The notes: generated by a model from the letters alone, not told the origin. 34,872 bases of DNA from Streptomyces sioyaensis (GCF_004122735.1 NZ_SDIF01000069.1:1-34872); one strand, 5' to 3'; shown: positions 1 through 7,538, numbered from the stretch's first letter. Numbers and translations: made by a program.

Positions 1-1
1 C

Positions 2-1258
2 CCCCTAGCCCCCCCAAACCCCGTAGCCACCCCACACCCCCCAAGCCCTCCAGCCTCCCCGACCTCCCCAACCCGCGACGTAGCCGTGCTGGGTGCCGGT
101 ATGCACCCCTGGGGCAAGTGGGGGCGCAGCTTCGTCGAGTACGGCACCAAGGCGGCCAGGGTGGCGCTCGCGGACGCCGGGCTCGACTGGCGTGCCGTAC
201 AGAGCGTGGTCGGGGCGGACACGGTCCGCGGCGGCTACCCCGGGTACGTGGCGGGCGCGACCTTCGCCAAGGCTCTGGGCTGGCAGGGCGCCCGGGTGAC
301 CAGCGTCTACGCGGCCTGTGCCTCCGGCGCCCAGGCCATCGGCACCGCGCGGGCACAGATCCTCTCGGGCCAGGCGGACGTGGCCCTGGTGGTCGGCGCC
401 GACGCCGCGCCCAAGGGCTTCTTCGCCCCTGCGGGCGGTGACCGGCCCGACGATCCGGACTGGCTGCGGTTCAGGGTGCTGGGCGCCACCAACCCGGCGT
501 ACTTCGGACTGTACGCACGCCGCCGGATGGCGCTGTACGGCGATACGGCCGACGACTTCGCGCAGGTGAAGGTGAAGAACGCGGCGGCCGGCGCGGCCAA
601 TCCGTACGCCCGCTACCGCACACCGGTCACCGCACAGGAGGTCGCTGCATCGGCCGTGGTCGCCGATCCACTGCGGCTGCTGGACATCTGCGCCACCTCC
701 GACGGCGCCGCCGCACTCGTCCTGACCAGCATGGACTTCGCACGGCGGCACGGCGTGGCCGATCCGGTGCGGATCCGCGCGGTCTCCACGGCCACCCCGC
801 AGTACCCGCGGACCGTGCTGGACCTGCCGGACATCGCCACCGACTCCGCGGCCGCCGTACCGGAGCCCGCAACCGGCTTCCGAGCCTCGATCGCGCGCAC
901 GGCCTACGAGGAGGCCGGGATCGGCCCCGAAGACCTCTCGCTGGCCGAGGTCTACGACCTGTCCACCGCGCTGGAGCTGGAGTGGTACGAGGATCTGGGG
1001 CTGTGCGGCGCGGGTGCGGGTGCCGGGCTGCTGCGGGACGGGGTGACGGCGCTGGGCGGGCGGCTGCCGGTGAATGCCAGCGGCGGTCTGAGCTCGTTCG
1101 GCGAGGCGGTGCCGGCCCAGGCGATCGCCCAGGTCTGTGAGCTGACCTGGCAGCTGAGGGGACAGGCCGGCGGCCGTCAGGTGCCCGGTGCCCGGGTGGG
1201 CATGACCGCCAATCAGGGGCTGTTCGGGCACGGGTCGGCGGTGGTGGCGGTGCGGTGA
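2..1258 (+). CDS. Thiolase-like / lipid-transfer protein, 5' end outside the window
   Basis: This is a thiolase-fold enzyme of the SCP-x/lipid-transfer group, acting on acyl-CoA thioesters in lipid or sterol side-chain metabolism. The frame is open to the window edge, and the first beta strand (RDVAVLGAGMHPWG) begins before the first GTG at 86, so the true start lies upstream. Residues before it are proline-rich (PLAPPNPVATPHPP), like an interdomain linker. Counting from GTG 86, the nucleophile-type cysteine is C78 in YAACASGAQA. Two classical thiolase motifs are changed: the GHP histidine region reads NASGGLSSFGEAVP, and the C-terminal CxG cysteine is replaced by NQGLFGHGSAVVAVR. Known Ltp2-type aldolases share the fold without being thiolases and work with a DUF35 OB-fold/Zn-ribbon partner. 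By inference this protein could be an aldolase or non-thiolytic member, possibly fused to such a partner. The family call is firm; the reaction is not. Confidence 0.8.
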   Translation, partial: PLAPPNPVATPHPPSPPASPTSPTRDVAVLGAGMHPWGKWGRSFVEYGTKAARVALADAGLDWRAVQSVVGADTVRGGYPGYVAGATFAKALGWQGARVTSVYAACASGAQAIGTARAQILSGQADVALVVGADAAPKGFFAPAGGDRPDDPDWLRFRVLGATNPAYFGLYARRRMALYGDTADDFAQVKVKNAAAGAANPYARYRTPVTAQEVAASAVVADPLRLLDICATSDGAAALVLTSMDFARRHGVADPVRIRAVSTATPQYPRTVLDLPDIATDSAAAVPEPATGFRASIARTAYEEAGIGPEDLSLAEVYDLSTALELEWYEDLGLCGAGAGAGLLRDGVTALGGRLPVNASGGLSSFGEAVPAQAIAQVCELTWQLRGQAGGRQVPGARVGMTANQGLFGHGSAVVAVR

Positions 1259-1385
1259 GCGCGAGGAGTGTGGTGACCGCGGCGAGTGCGGTCCAGGAGG
1301 GTGCGGGAGCCGGCGGCCGACGGGGGTGCCCCAAGGCCCCGTCGCATCCGACCGCAGGCGTCAACAACCTCTGCCGCACGCGACC

Positions 1386-1551
1386 TTGACGCCCCCTCAG
1401 CACCGGTGAACACTTCCGGATGCCAGTCGGCACTGCCGTACTCAGGCACCCCGGCCCGGTGGCGGCGGCTGCCCGCTGCCCGCCGGTGGCACGCACCCTG
1501 CACGGAGGACCGGGGGACGTCCCCGGGCGAGGCGAGGGCCTAGGAGCCGCC
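1386..1551 (+). promoter_or_regulatory. Candidate promoter and leader of glpF-glpK
   Basis: The 293 bases between the thiolase and glpF hold no convincing gene. A TTGACG hexamer at 1386-1391 lies 17 bases from AACACT at 1409-1414, a possible but weak -35/-10 pair. A perfect 12-bp palindrome, GGGGACGTCCCC at 1513-1524, lies 27 bases before the glpF ATG and could be an operator or leader hairpin. A good ribosome site (AGGAG, 1542-1546) precedes ATG 1552. No gylR-like regulator gene lies beside this operon in the window. Confidence 0.3.
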
Positions 1552-2319
1552 ATGTATACCAATGGGGACATCTTCGTCGGTGAAGTGATCGGGACCGCGA
1601 TACTCATTCTCTTCGGCGCGGGTGTGTGCGCCGCCGTCACCCTGCACCACTCCAAGGCGAAGGGCGCCGGCTGGGTGGTGATCGCCTTCGGCTGGGGCAT
1701 GGGCGTGCTGGCCGGCGCCTACACCGCGGCACCGCTGTCCGGCGGGCATCTCAACCCCGCGGTGACGGTCGGCTCCGCGATCGTGGGCGGCACGCCGTGG
1801 TCGGAGGTGCCGCTGTACGTCCTGGCGCAGATGATCGGCGCGGCGGTCGGCGCCGTACTGGCCTGGGCCCTGTATTACGCGCAGTTCGCGGCCAACGCGG
1901 AGCGGGAACTCGCCCAGCCGACGCTGGGGATCTTCTCCACCGGCCCGGAGATCCGCAAGCCGGCCGCCAACCTCGTCACCGAGGTCATCGCCACCGCCGG
2001 GCTGGTGCTGCCGCTGCTGTGCTTCGGGCAGAACAAGGGCATCGGCATCGGCCAGGTCCCGGGCGCGCAGGCGGGGGTCTACGGCTCGGGGATCAATGTG
2101 CTGCTGGTCGCGCTGCTGGTGGTCGGGATAGGGCTGTCGCTGGGCGGGCCCACCGGCTATGCCATCAACCCGGCACGCGACCTCGGTCCGCGCCTGGTGC
2201 ACGCCGTGCTGCCGATACCCAACAAGGGCTCCTCCGACTGGGGTTACGCCTGGATACCGGTGGCCGGACCGCTGATCGGCGCGGTGCTGTCCGGCCTGGT
2301 CTACCGGCTGGCGTTCTGA
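1552..2319 (+). CDS. glpF: Glycerol facilitator GlpF (aquaglyceroporin, MIP family)
   Basis: This inner-membrane channel lets glycerol diffuse into the cell, where GlpK traps it as glycerol 3-phosphate. The 255-aa length fits the MIP family. Both half-helix motifs are present: NPA at residues 68-70 (SGGHLNPAVTVG) and NPARD at 206-210 (GYAINPARDLGPR). The Asp after the second NPAR is typical of glycerol facilitators rather than strict water channels. About six hydrophobic helices can be read between residues 8 and 255. ATG 1552 is chosen because it has AGGAG just upstream and begins the first membrane helix; an in-frame ATG at 1420 would add 44 arginine/proline-rich residues with no family match. 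glpK follows after 74 bases on the same strand, so the two are very likely co-transcribed. Confidence 0.93.
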   Translation: MYTNGDIFVGEVIGTAILILFGAGVCAAVTLHHSKAKGAGWVVIAFGWGMGVLAGAYTAAPLSGGHLNPAVTVGSAIVGGTPWSEVPLYVLAQMIGAAVGAVLAWALYYAQFAANAERELAQPTLGIFSTGPEIRKPAANLVTEVIATAGLVLPLLCFGQNKGIGIGQVPGAQAGVYGSGINVLLVALLVVGIGLSLGGPTGYAINPARDLGPRLVHAVLPIPNKGSSDWGYAWIPVAGPLIGAVLSGLVYRLAF

Positions 2320-2393
2320 CCCCGGCGTGTCGCACGGACCGGCCCCAGCCCCCCGCTGCACCCACTCACCAGGACGCCAGGAGGCGTGACGGC

Positions 2394-3932
2394 ATGACGG
2401 AGCACACCGGGAAGACCGAGAAATATGTAGCCGCGATCGACCAGGGCACCACCTCCAGCCGCTGCATCATCTTCGACCACGGCGGGGCGATCGTCGCCGT
2501 CGACCAGCGCGAGCACCGCCAGATCTTCCCCAGGCCGGGCTGGGTGGAGCACGACGCCACCGAGATCTGGTCGAAGGTGCAGGCCGTGGTGGCGGGCGCG
2601 CTGACCAAGGCGGGGCTGCGCGCGGACCAGCTCAGTGCGCTGGGCATCACCAACCAGCGGGAGACCACGGTCCTGTGGGACCGCGCCACCGGCAGGCCGG
2701 TGCACCATGCGATCGTCTGGCAGGACACCCGGACCTCCCAGCTGTGCGCGGAACTGGGCGGGGCGGACGGCCAGGACCGCTTCCGGGAGGCCACCGGGCT
2801 GCCGCTGGCGAGCTACTTCTCCGGGCCGAAGGCGGCCTGGCTGCTGGACGAGGTGCCGGGGCTGCGGGCCCGGGCCGAGCGCGGCGAGATCGCGTTCGGC
2901 ACCATCGACTCCTGGCTGATCTGGAATCTGACCGGCGGCACCGACGGCGGGGTGCATGTCACCGATGTGACCAACGCGGGCCGCACGATGCTGATGAACC
3001 TCGGCACCCTGCAGTGGGATCCGGCGATCCTGTCGGCGATGAACGTCCCGGCCGCGATGCTGCCGGAGATCCGGTCGTCCGCCGAGGTCTACGGCACGGC
3101 GGTCGGGCAGCTGCACGGGGTGCCGGTGGCCGCCGCGCTCGGCGACCAGCAGGCGGCCGTCTTCGGCCAGACGTGTTACGGCGTCGGCGAGGCCAAGAAC
3201 ACCTACGGCACCGGCTCGTTCCTGCTGCTGAACACCGGCAACCGCCCGGTCCCGTCGAAGAGCGGGCTGCTGACGACCATGGGCTACCAGCTCGGCGGGG
3301 AGGCACCGGTCTACTGCCTGGAGGGGTCGATCGCCATCACCGGCGCCCTGGTGCAGTGGTTCCGCGATCAGCTCGGCATCATCGCCTCGGCCGACGAGAT
3401 CGAGCCGCTGGCGGCGAGCGTCCCCGACAACGGCGGGGCGTATGTGGTCCCGGCGTTCTCCGGCCTCTTCGCGCCCTATTGGCGCTCCGACGCCCGCGGG
3501 GTGATCACCGGTCTGACCGGTTTCGTCACCAAGGCGCATCTGGCGCGCGCCGTGCTGGAGGCGACCAGTTGGCAGACCCGTGAGGTGGTGGACGCCATGT
3601 TCCAGGACTCGGGCGTACGGATCACCCGGCTCAAGGTCGACGGCGGGATGACCGCCAACCACCTGCTGATGCAGCATCAGTCGGATGTGCTGGGCGTACC
3701 GGTGATCCGCCCGGTGATTTCGGAGACCACCTGCCTGGGGGCGGCGTACGCGGCCGGGCTGGCGACCGGTGTCTGGCAGGACCTGGACGAGCTGCGGACC
3801 CACTGGCAGCGCGACGAGGAGTGGACTCCGCGGATGGACGGGCCGACCCGTGACCGCGAGTTCGCCCAGTGGCGCAAGGCGGTGGAGCGCAGCTTCGGCT
3901 GGCTGGCAGAGGACGGGTCGGCGGCGTCCTAG
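2394..3932 (+). CDS. glpK: Glycerol kinase GlpK
   Basis: This cytoplasmic FGGY-family kinase converts ATP and glycerol to glycerol 3-phosphate. At 512 aa it is close to the usual 500. The N-terminal phosphate loop is AAIDQGTTSSR (residues 13-23). Glycerol-contacting residues equivalent to those of the E. coli enzyme are visible: R89-E90 (NQRETT), Y141 (LASYFSG) and D251-Q252 (LGDQQAAVFGQ). GTGSFLLLNTG and the late motif KVDGGMTANHLLMQ complete the ATP site. The glycine-rich fructose 1,6-bisphosphate loop of the E. coli enzyme (GGKGGTR) is not present at the matching place, so that allosteric control is probably absent (inference). AGGAGG lies about 8 bases before ATG 2394. glpD and gylR, the usual Streptomyces partners, are not adjacent. 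Confidence 0.96.
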   Translation: MTEHTGKTEKYVAAIDQGTTSSRCIIFDHGGAIVAVDQREHRQIFPRPGWVEHDATEIWSKVQAVVAGALTKAGLRADQLSALGITNQRETTVLWDRATGRPVHHAIVWQDTRTSQLCAELGGADGQDRFREATGLPLASYFSGPKAAWLLDEVPGLRARAERGEIAFGTIDSWLIWNLTGGTDGGVHVTDVTNAGRTMLMNLGTLQWDPAILSAMNVPAAMLPEIRSSAEVYGTAVGQLHGVPVAAALGDQQAAVFGQTCYGVGEAKNTYGTGSFLLLNTGNRPVPSKSGLLTTMGYQLGGEAPVYCLEGSIAITGALVQWFRDQLGIIASADEIEPLAASVPDNGGAYVVPAFSGLFAPYWRSDARGVITGLTGFVTKAHLARAVLEATSWQTREVVDAMFQDSGVRITRLKVDGGMTANHLLMQHQSDVLGVPVIRPVISETTCLGAAYAAGLATGVWQDLDELRTHWQRDEEWTPRMDGPTRDREFAQWRKAVERSFGWLAEDGSAAS

Positions 3933-3983
3933 GCGTCCCGTCCGGTGGGTCAGAACGCCTAGGACTCCTGTCCGGCGGGGCAG
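3928..3983 (+). repeat. 30-bp-period tandem duplication of the glpK 3' end
   Basis: The last bases of glpK, including its TAG stop (3930-3932), are repeated in tandem. Bases 3928-3953 and 3958-3983 agree at 21 of 26 positions; both begin CCTAGG and end in CAG. Part of the same stretch forms an inverted repeat, CCTAGGCGT (3928-3936) with ACGCCTAGG (3955-3963), that could fold over the stop codon. Confidence 0.65.
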
Positions 3984-3996
3984 TCCCTGGAGACGT

Positions 3997-4031
3997 ACGG
4001 CCCGTACCCCGGACGGCGGGGTACGGGCCGT
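3997..4031. terminator. Strong hairpin between convergent glpK and cvnD
   Basis: A perfect 14-bp inverted repeat (ACGGCCCGTACCCC, 3997-4010, and its complement at 4018-4031) encloses a 7-base loop. It lies 64 bases after the glpK stop and 53 bases beyond the cvnD stop on the other strand. Such a stem can terminate transcription from both sides. There is no U-tract, as is common for Streptomyces terminators. Confidence 0.8.
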
Positions 4032-4041
4032 GCTTCCGTGT

Positions 4042-4112
4042 CCGTCAGGGAGTCGCGGGCCCTCGCCGGCCGGCGCCGCACCCGTCAGGGAAGCGCGGGC
4101 TCCCGCCGGCCG
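4042..4112 (-). repeat. 40-bp-period tandem duplication of the cvnD 3' end
   Basis: Bases 4042-4072 and 4082-4112 agree at 27 of 31 positions. The copy at 4082-4112 contains the last codons of cvnD and its TGA stop (complement of 4085-4087). The other copy lies outside the gene and retains the same stop trinucleotide (complement of 4045-4047). It therefore looks like a local duplication of the gene end. Confidence 0.7.
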
Positions 4113-4696
4113 ATGCCCGTCTCCCTCGCGTGCTCGACGACGGAGATCAACACATCGCGGGCGTCATTCCTCAGCCGGGCGTCACACAGCATCACCGGGA
4201 CCCCGGGCGCCAGGTCCAGGGCCTCCCGTACGGCCTGCGGCGGATAGCGGTCGGCGCCGTCGAAGCAGTTGACGGCGACCGTGAAGGGCAGTCCGCGGCG
4301 CTCGAAGTAGTCGATGGCGGAGAAGCTGTCCGCGAGCCGGCGGGTGTCGGCGAGCACCACGGCACCGAGCGCGCCGCGCGCCAGTTCGTCCCAGAGGAAC
4401 CAGAAGCGGTCCTGGCCGGGGGTGCCGAACAGATACAGCACCAGCCCCTCGTTGACGGTGATCCGGCCGAAGTCCATCGCGACGGTGGTGGTCGTCTTGG
4501 CCTCCACACCGTCGAGGTCGTCGACCGGCCGGCCCGCCTCGGTCAGAGCCTCCTCGGTGCGCAGCGGTTGGATCTCACTGACGGCACCGACCAGGGTGGT
4601 CTTACCGACCCCGAAGCCGCCCGCGACCAGGATTTTCAGCGTCACCGGCTCGGCGGCGGCGGACCGGCGGCGACGATCGGAACGCCCAAAGGCCAT
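4085..4696 (-). CDS. cvnD: Conservon GTPase-like ATP/GTP-binding protein CvnD
   Basis: This small Ras-like GTP-binding protein of the conservon type is expected to act on the inner face of the membrane with CvnA, CvnB and CvnC. At 203 aa it has typical length. The P-loop is GGFGVGKT (residues 26-33), followed by the hallmark TLVGAVSEIQPLRTEE. The G3 region reads GTPGQDRF (91-98), and a NxxD-type base motif is seen in AVNCFDGA. It has its own ribosome site (AGGAGAAG) and 227 bases of non-coding DNA upstream. It is separated from cvnC by two unrelated genes, whereas in typical conservons cvnD follows cvnC directly. It may therefore be transcribed alone. The family assignment is secure; membership in the same functional set as cvnABC is inferred from proximity. 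Confidence 0.92.
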   Translation of the reverse strand: MAFGRSDRRRRSAAAEPVTLKILVAGGFGVGKTTLVGAVSEIQPLRTEEALTEAGRPVDDLDGVEAKTTTTVAMDFGRITVNEGLVLYLFGTPGQDRFWFLWDELARGALGAVVLADTRRLADSFSAIDYFERRGLPFTVAVNCFDGADRYPPQAVREALDLAPGVPVMLCDARLRNDARDVLISVVEHARETGIGRREPALP

Positions 4697-4923
4697 GGGA
4701 TTCTTCTCCTGAATTGCCGGGTGTGCGGGTGGAGCTCACGCTTGGTCCCCGGGCGTCGGCGCACGAGGCGGCACGTGCAAGGGAACGGTACAACGTGCTC
4801 AGCACGGCGCCCACTTGAGATGCATCACGCCCCCGGTGACACCAGGGGGCCAAGGCCGCCAACCTGCCCAAAAGGGCGCCGGGCAGGGCCGTTGAGGCGG
4901 GTGGGCCCGGCCCCGGCGGGCGC
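4697..4923. other. Non-coding gap between cvnD and the tetR gene
   Basis: No gene is seen here. The stretch must hold the cvnD promoter and the end of the upstream minus-strand operon. Two short stems are visible: CCCCC-GGTG with CACC-A-GGGGG near 4830-4850 (one bulged A), and GCCC-AAAA-GGGC at 4866-4877. Either could be a terminator for tetR, but neither is strong. Confidence 0.4.
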
Positions 4924-5535
4924 TCAGCGCGGGGTGAGGACCTGGGGCCGGTCGAGCAGCCCCAGCAGGTTCACCAGGCTGGATTCGATGAAGGCGCACA
5001 GCTCCTCCCGGGCGCCGGGCCGCTCCACCGGCCAGGTGGTGACCGCCTCCTCGGCGAACGCCATCCAGGCGCGGGTGGCGAGTTCGGCCTGCGGGGCGTC
5101 CGGCATGCCCAGGCGCCGTCGGCCGTCGTGCACCCGGCGGGCGACGGTCTCGCGGGTGGTGCCGACGATGTCGGTGACCGCGGGGTGGCTGCCGGCGGCG
5201 CCCCGTACCAGCGCGAGGTACACCTGCCGGTGCTCCAGGACGTACGCCACGAAGCCCGCGATGAAGGCCCGCATCCAGGCGACCGGCTCCAGGGAGCCGT
5301 CCGGTTCCGTCGCGGCGGTGAAGCGGTCGCATTCGGCGCGGACCACCGCGCGGTAGAAGTCGCGCTTGGAGTCGAAGTAGTGGAAGAGCAGTCCGCGGGA
5401 GATCCCGGCCCGCCGGGCGACCTCATCGGTGGACAGCTCGTCCAGGGAGCGGTCGGCGAGCATCTCCAGCCCGATACCGACCAGTTGCTCCCTGCGCTGA
5501 TCGGGGGTGAGTCGGGTGGTGCGTCTGCCGGACAT
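4924..5535 (-). CDS. TetR-family transcriptional regulator
   Basis: This 203-aa protein is a dimeric DNA-binding repressor by family. The N-terminal helix-turn-helix is clear at about residues 33-57 (TDEVARRAGISRGLLFHYFDSKRDF), with the tyrosine/phenylalanine pattern usual for TetR. The remainder is an all-helical ligand-binding region without strong family identity. It starts 58 bases after the epoxide-hydrolase-like gene on the same strand, so the two form an operon. Paired palindromes upstream of that hydrolase (6479-6533) are the most likely binding site, giving an autoregulated unit (inference). The inducer cannot be deduced; an epoxide, or another compound handled by the hydrolase, is a reasonable guess. 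Confidence 0.9.
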   Translation of the reverse strand: MSGRRTTRLTPDQRREQLVGIGLEMLADRSLDELSTDEVARRAGISRGLLFHYFDSKRDFYRAVVRAECDRFTAATEPDGSLEPVAWMRAFIAGFVAYVLEHRQVYLALVRGAAGSHPAVTDIVGTTRETVARRVHDGRRRLGMPDAPQAELATRAWMAFAEEAVTTWPVERPGAREELCAFIESSLVNLLGLLDRPQVLTPR

Positions 5536-5593
5536 GCGCGCAGTGTACGGCGGCGGGACGGGGCCCGCAGTGGGCTTCCGGCCCGTCCCGGCC

Positions 5594-6463
5594 TCAGGCG
5601 TACTGCTCCAGATGATCCAGGATCTTGGGCGCGACCACGTCGGGGACCTCTTCGGGCAGCCAGTGGCTGGCGCCCTCCAGGGCCTCGAAGCGGTAGGGAC
5701 CGTCCACCCACTCCCCCGTCGACTCGGCCGCGCCGCGGCCCAGGGCGGTGTCCTCGCTGCCCCACAGGAAGAGGGTGGGGACGCTGATCCGGCCGGCCGG
5801 GATCGAGATGACCGACTCGGGGGCGCGGTACCAGTTCAGGGTGGCGGTGAGCGCGCCCGGTGCGGAGAGCCGGCGGACGTTGCCGTCCACGAGGGCGTCG
5901 GGGACCTTGCCGGCGTAGGCGGCGCGCAGCCGGGCGGCGTCGTCGGCGAGCAGGGCGGTCTCCGCGGCGCCGTCGTCGCGGCGGAAGAAGCGGACGTAGT
6001 CGAGCCGGTGGTGCTGGGTGTCGTCCGTGGAGGCGGCGCGGTTGAGCGCGTCCGGGTGCGGGGTGGCCAGCACGGTCAGGGACTTCAGCCGCTCGGGGTG
6101 GGCGCCGGCCAGCGCCCAGGCGACCATGCCGCCCCAGTCGTGCGAGACGAGGTGGAAGCGCCGCGCGCCCTGGGAATCGGCGAAGGCCAGGGCGTCGGCG
6201 ACGAGTTCGGGCACGGCGTAGTCGGCGATCCGGGGCGGGCGGGCGCGCGGGGAGTAGCCTCGCTGGTCGACGGCGACGGCGCGGTAGCCGGCCGTGCCCA
6301 GGGCGGGCAGCACCTCGCTCCAGGAGTCGGCGAACTCGGGCCAGCCGTGCAGCAGCAGCACGAACTCCCCGTCGGCGGGCCCGCAGGCCAGTGCGTCGTA
6401 GGTGTGCGGGCCGACCTGGATCTCCAGGCGTTCGAAGGGGTCCGGGGTCTCGTCCGTGGCCAT
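5594..6463 (-). CDS. Alpha/beta hydrolase, epoxide-hydrolase type
   Basis: This 289-aa alpha/beta hydrolase most resembles soluble epoxide hydrolases, which open epoxides to diols through an ester with an aspartate. The oxyanion motif HGWP is at residues 39-42 and the nucleophile elbow SHDWGG at 107-112, making D109 the nucleophile. The acid is probably D238 (LWGSEDTA) and the base H267 (GASHWLP). A lid tyrosine in LNWYR (Y212) is a feature of epoxide hydrolases and argues against a haloalkane dehalogenase. The start has a GGAGGAG ribosome site and is followed closely by a tetR gene. Together they interrupt the conservon between cvnC and cvnD. Substrate unknown. Confidence 0.87.
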   Translation of the reverse strand: MATDETPDPFERLEIQVGPHTYDALACGPADGEFVLLLHGWPEFADSWSEVLPALGTAGYRAVAVDQRGYSPRARPPRIADYAVPELVADALAFADSQGARRFHLVSHDWGGMVAWALAGAHPERLKSLTVLATPHPDALNRAASTDDTQHHRLDYVRFFRRDDGAAETALLADDAARLRAAYAGKVPDALVDGNVRRLSAPGALTATLNWYRAPESVISIPAGRISVPTLFLWGSEDTALGRGAAESTGEWVDGPYRFEALEGASHWLPEEVPDVVAPKILDHLEQYA

Positions 6464-6478
6464 GGCGACGCGTCTCCT

Positions 6479-6533
6479 CCTGTTGACAGCTGCTCAACAG
6501 GCACCGTACCCCGGCGGTTGAGGCGTGCCCAAC
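6479..6533. promoter_or_regulatory. Twin palindromic operator and promoter of the hydrolase-tetR operon
   Basis: A perfect palindrome with 8-bp arms and a 7-bp spacer, CCTGTTGA (6479-6486) and TCAACAGG (6494-6501), lies 15 bases before the hydrolase start. A second copy of the same layout, GTTGA-7 bases-CCAAC (6517-6533), lies exactly 35 bp away with one arm mismatch. On the minus strand a possible -35 TTGGGC (complement of 6527-6532) and -10 TACGGT (complement of 6503-6508) are 18 bp apart. The palindromes would then cover the -35 box and the start-site region, an arrangement suited to repression by the neighbouring TetR protein (inference). Confidence 0.65.
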
Positions 6534-6597
6534 GAAGCCCCGGCCCGCGGGCGGCACGGCGGGAACCGCTGTCCCGCCCCGGCGCCCGGGAGTGCAG

Positions 6598-6638
6598 ATG
6601 GCCGCCGCGCCGGCCGAACGGACCGGGGCGGCGGCCAT
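6598..6638 (-). terminator. Hairpin after cvnC
   Basis: An 11-bp perfect stem, ATGGCCGCCGC (6598-6608) with its complement at 6628-6638, encloses a 19-base loop. It lies 15 bases beyond the cvnC stop on the minus strand. It probably ends the cvnABC transcript before the hydrolase gene, keeping cvnD out of that transcript. Confidence 0.65.
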
Positions 6639-6653
6639 CGGACCGCGGGGAGT

Positions 6654-7067
6654 TCACAGCGCGCGCAGGCCGTCGATCACCTCGCGCAGCACCTTCTCGT
6701 CCGGCAGCTCGGCCGGCGGTACCGGCCTGCTGACGTGGACCAGGTCCGCATCCAGCAGATCCCCGATCAGGACCCGTACGACGCCGACCGGCAGGTCGAG
6801 GCCGGCCGCCAACTCGGCCACCGACAGCGGCTCCTGCCGGCACCGCTCCACGATCTCCACATGCTCGGGCGACAGCATCTGATCGTCGACCGCCTCTTCC
6901 GCGCGGCTCTCGGCGATCACCAGCGCGATGAGGTCGAGGCGGTTCTCCGCGGCCGTACGGGTACGGCCGCGGGTCATCGCGTACGGGCGGACGACCGGGC
7001 CCGCGTCGTCGTCGAACCAGCGGGCCGTCTCCCGGTCCCGCGGCGCCCGGCCGTCCTGCTCCGTCAT
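6654..7067 (-). CDS. cvnC: Conservon DUF742 protein CvnC
   Basis: This 137-aa protein of the DUF742 family is found in Streptomyces conservons as the third gene. It has the expected arrangement: a basic/acidic N-terminus ending in VVRPYAMTRGRT, then a winged-helix-like segment with LSVAELAAGLDLPVGVVRVL (about residues 81-100), and the terminal LREVIDGLRAL. It is thought to be part of a membrane-associated complex with CvnA, CvnB and CvnD. It starts 30 bases after the cvnB stop, so it belongs to the cvnAB transcript. The usual next gene, cvnD, is displaced by about 2 kb, and a hairpin follows the stop. Confidence 0.92.
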   Translation of the reverse strand: MTEQDGRAPRDRETARWFDDDAGPVVRPYAMTRGRTRTAAENRLDLIALVIAESRAEEAVDDQMLSPEHVEIVERCRQEPLSVAELAAGLDLPVGVVRVLIGDLLDADLVHVSRPVPPAELPDEKVLREVIDGLRAL

Positions 7068-7097
7068 CGCGTCACCCTCGCGTCACCCTCGTCGCGC

Positions 7098-7538
7098 TCA
7101 GGCGAAGGGGCCGGACCGGGGCGCGGTGCCCAGGTGCGTGCCCACGCGCTTGACCAGCAGCGTCATCTCGTAGGCGATCAGGCCGACATCGGAGTCCGCG
7201 TCGGCCAGCACGGCCAGGCAGCTGCCGTCGCCGGCCGCGCTGACGAACAGGAACGCCTCGTCGAGCTCGACCATGGTCTGCCGGACCTGGCCGGCGTCGA
7301 AGTGCCGGCCGACGCCCTTGGCCAGGCTGTGGAAGCCGGAGGCGACGGCGGCCAGATGCTCACCGTCCTCGCGGGTCAGGTCCTTCGACGCCCCGGTGGC
7401 CAGGCCGTCGCTGGACAGCACGAGTGCCTTGCGGATGGAGCCGACCCGCTCGACCAGTTCGTCCAGGAGCCAGTTCAGGTCACCGGATCCCTTCGCCGAA
7501 CCCGGTGCGGTGGAAGCTGCTGCCTTCGGTGCGGTCAT
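7098..7538 (-). CDS. cvnB: Conservon roadblock/LC7 protein CvnB
   Basis: This 146-aa roadblock/LC7-domain protein is the second conservon component and probably acts as a regulator or scaffold for the CvnD GTPase. After a disordered Ala/Ser/Gly N-terminus of about 20 residues, the domain runs from LNWLLDELVERV to the end. Family features include ALVLSSDGLATGASKDL and LAKGVGRHFDAGQVRQTMVE. Its ATG overlaps the cvnA stop by four bases (ATGA), which implies translational coupling to the kinase-like gene. No key feature is missing. Confidence 0.95.
   Translation of the reverse strand: MTAPKAAASTAPGSAKGSGDLNWLLDELVERVGSIRKALVLSSDGLATGASKDLTREDGEHLAAVASGFHSLAKGVGRHFDAGQVRQTMVELDEAFLFVSAAGDGSCLAVLADADSDVGLIAYEMTLLVKRVGTHLGTAPRSGPFA

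Noticed and set aside
1420..1551. Longer start for glpF at ATG 1420
   Set aside because: It adds 44 Arg/Pro-rich residues ahead of a normal GlpF N-terminus that has its own AGGAG site.
1259..1551. Small gene between the thiolase and glpF
   Set aside because: Open frames here on both strands have biased composition, lack ribosome sites and overlap the likely promoter.
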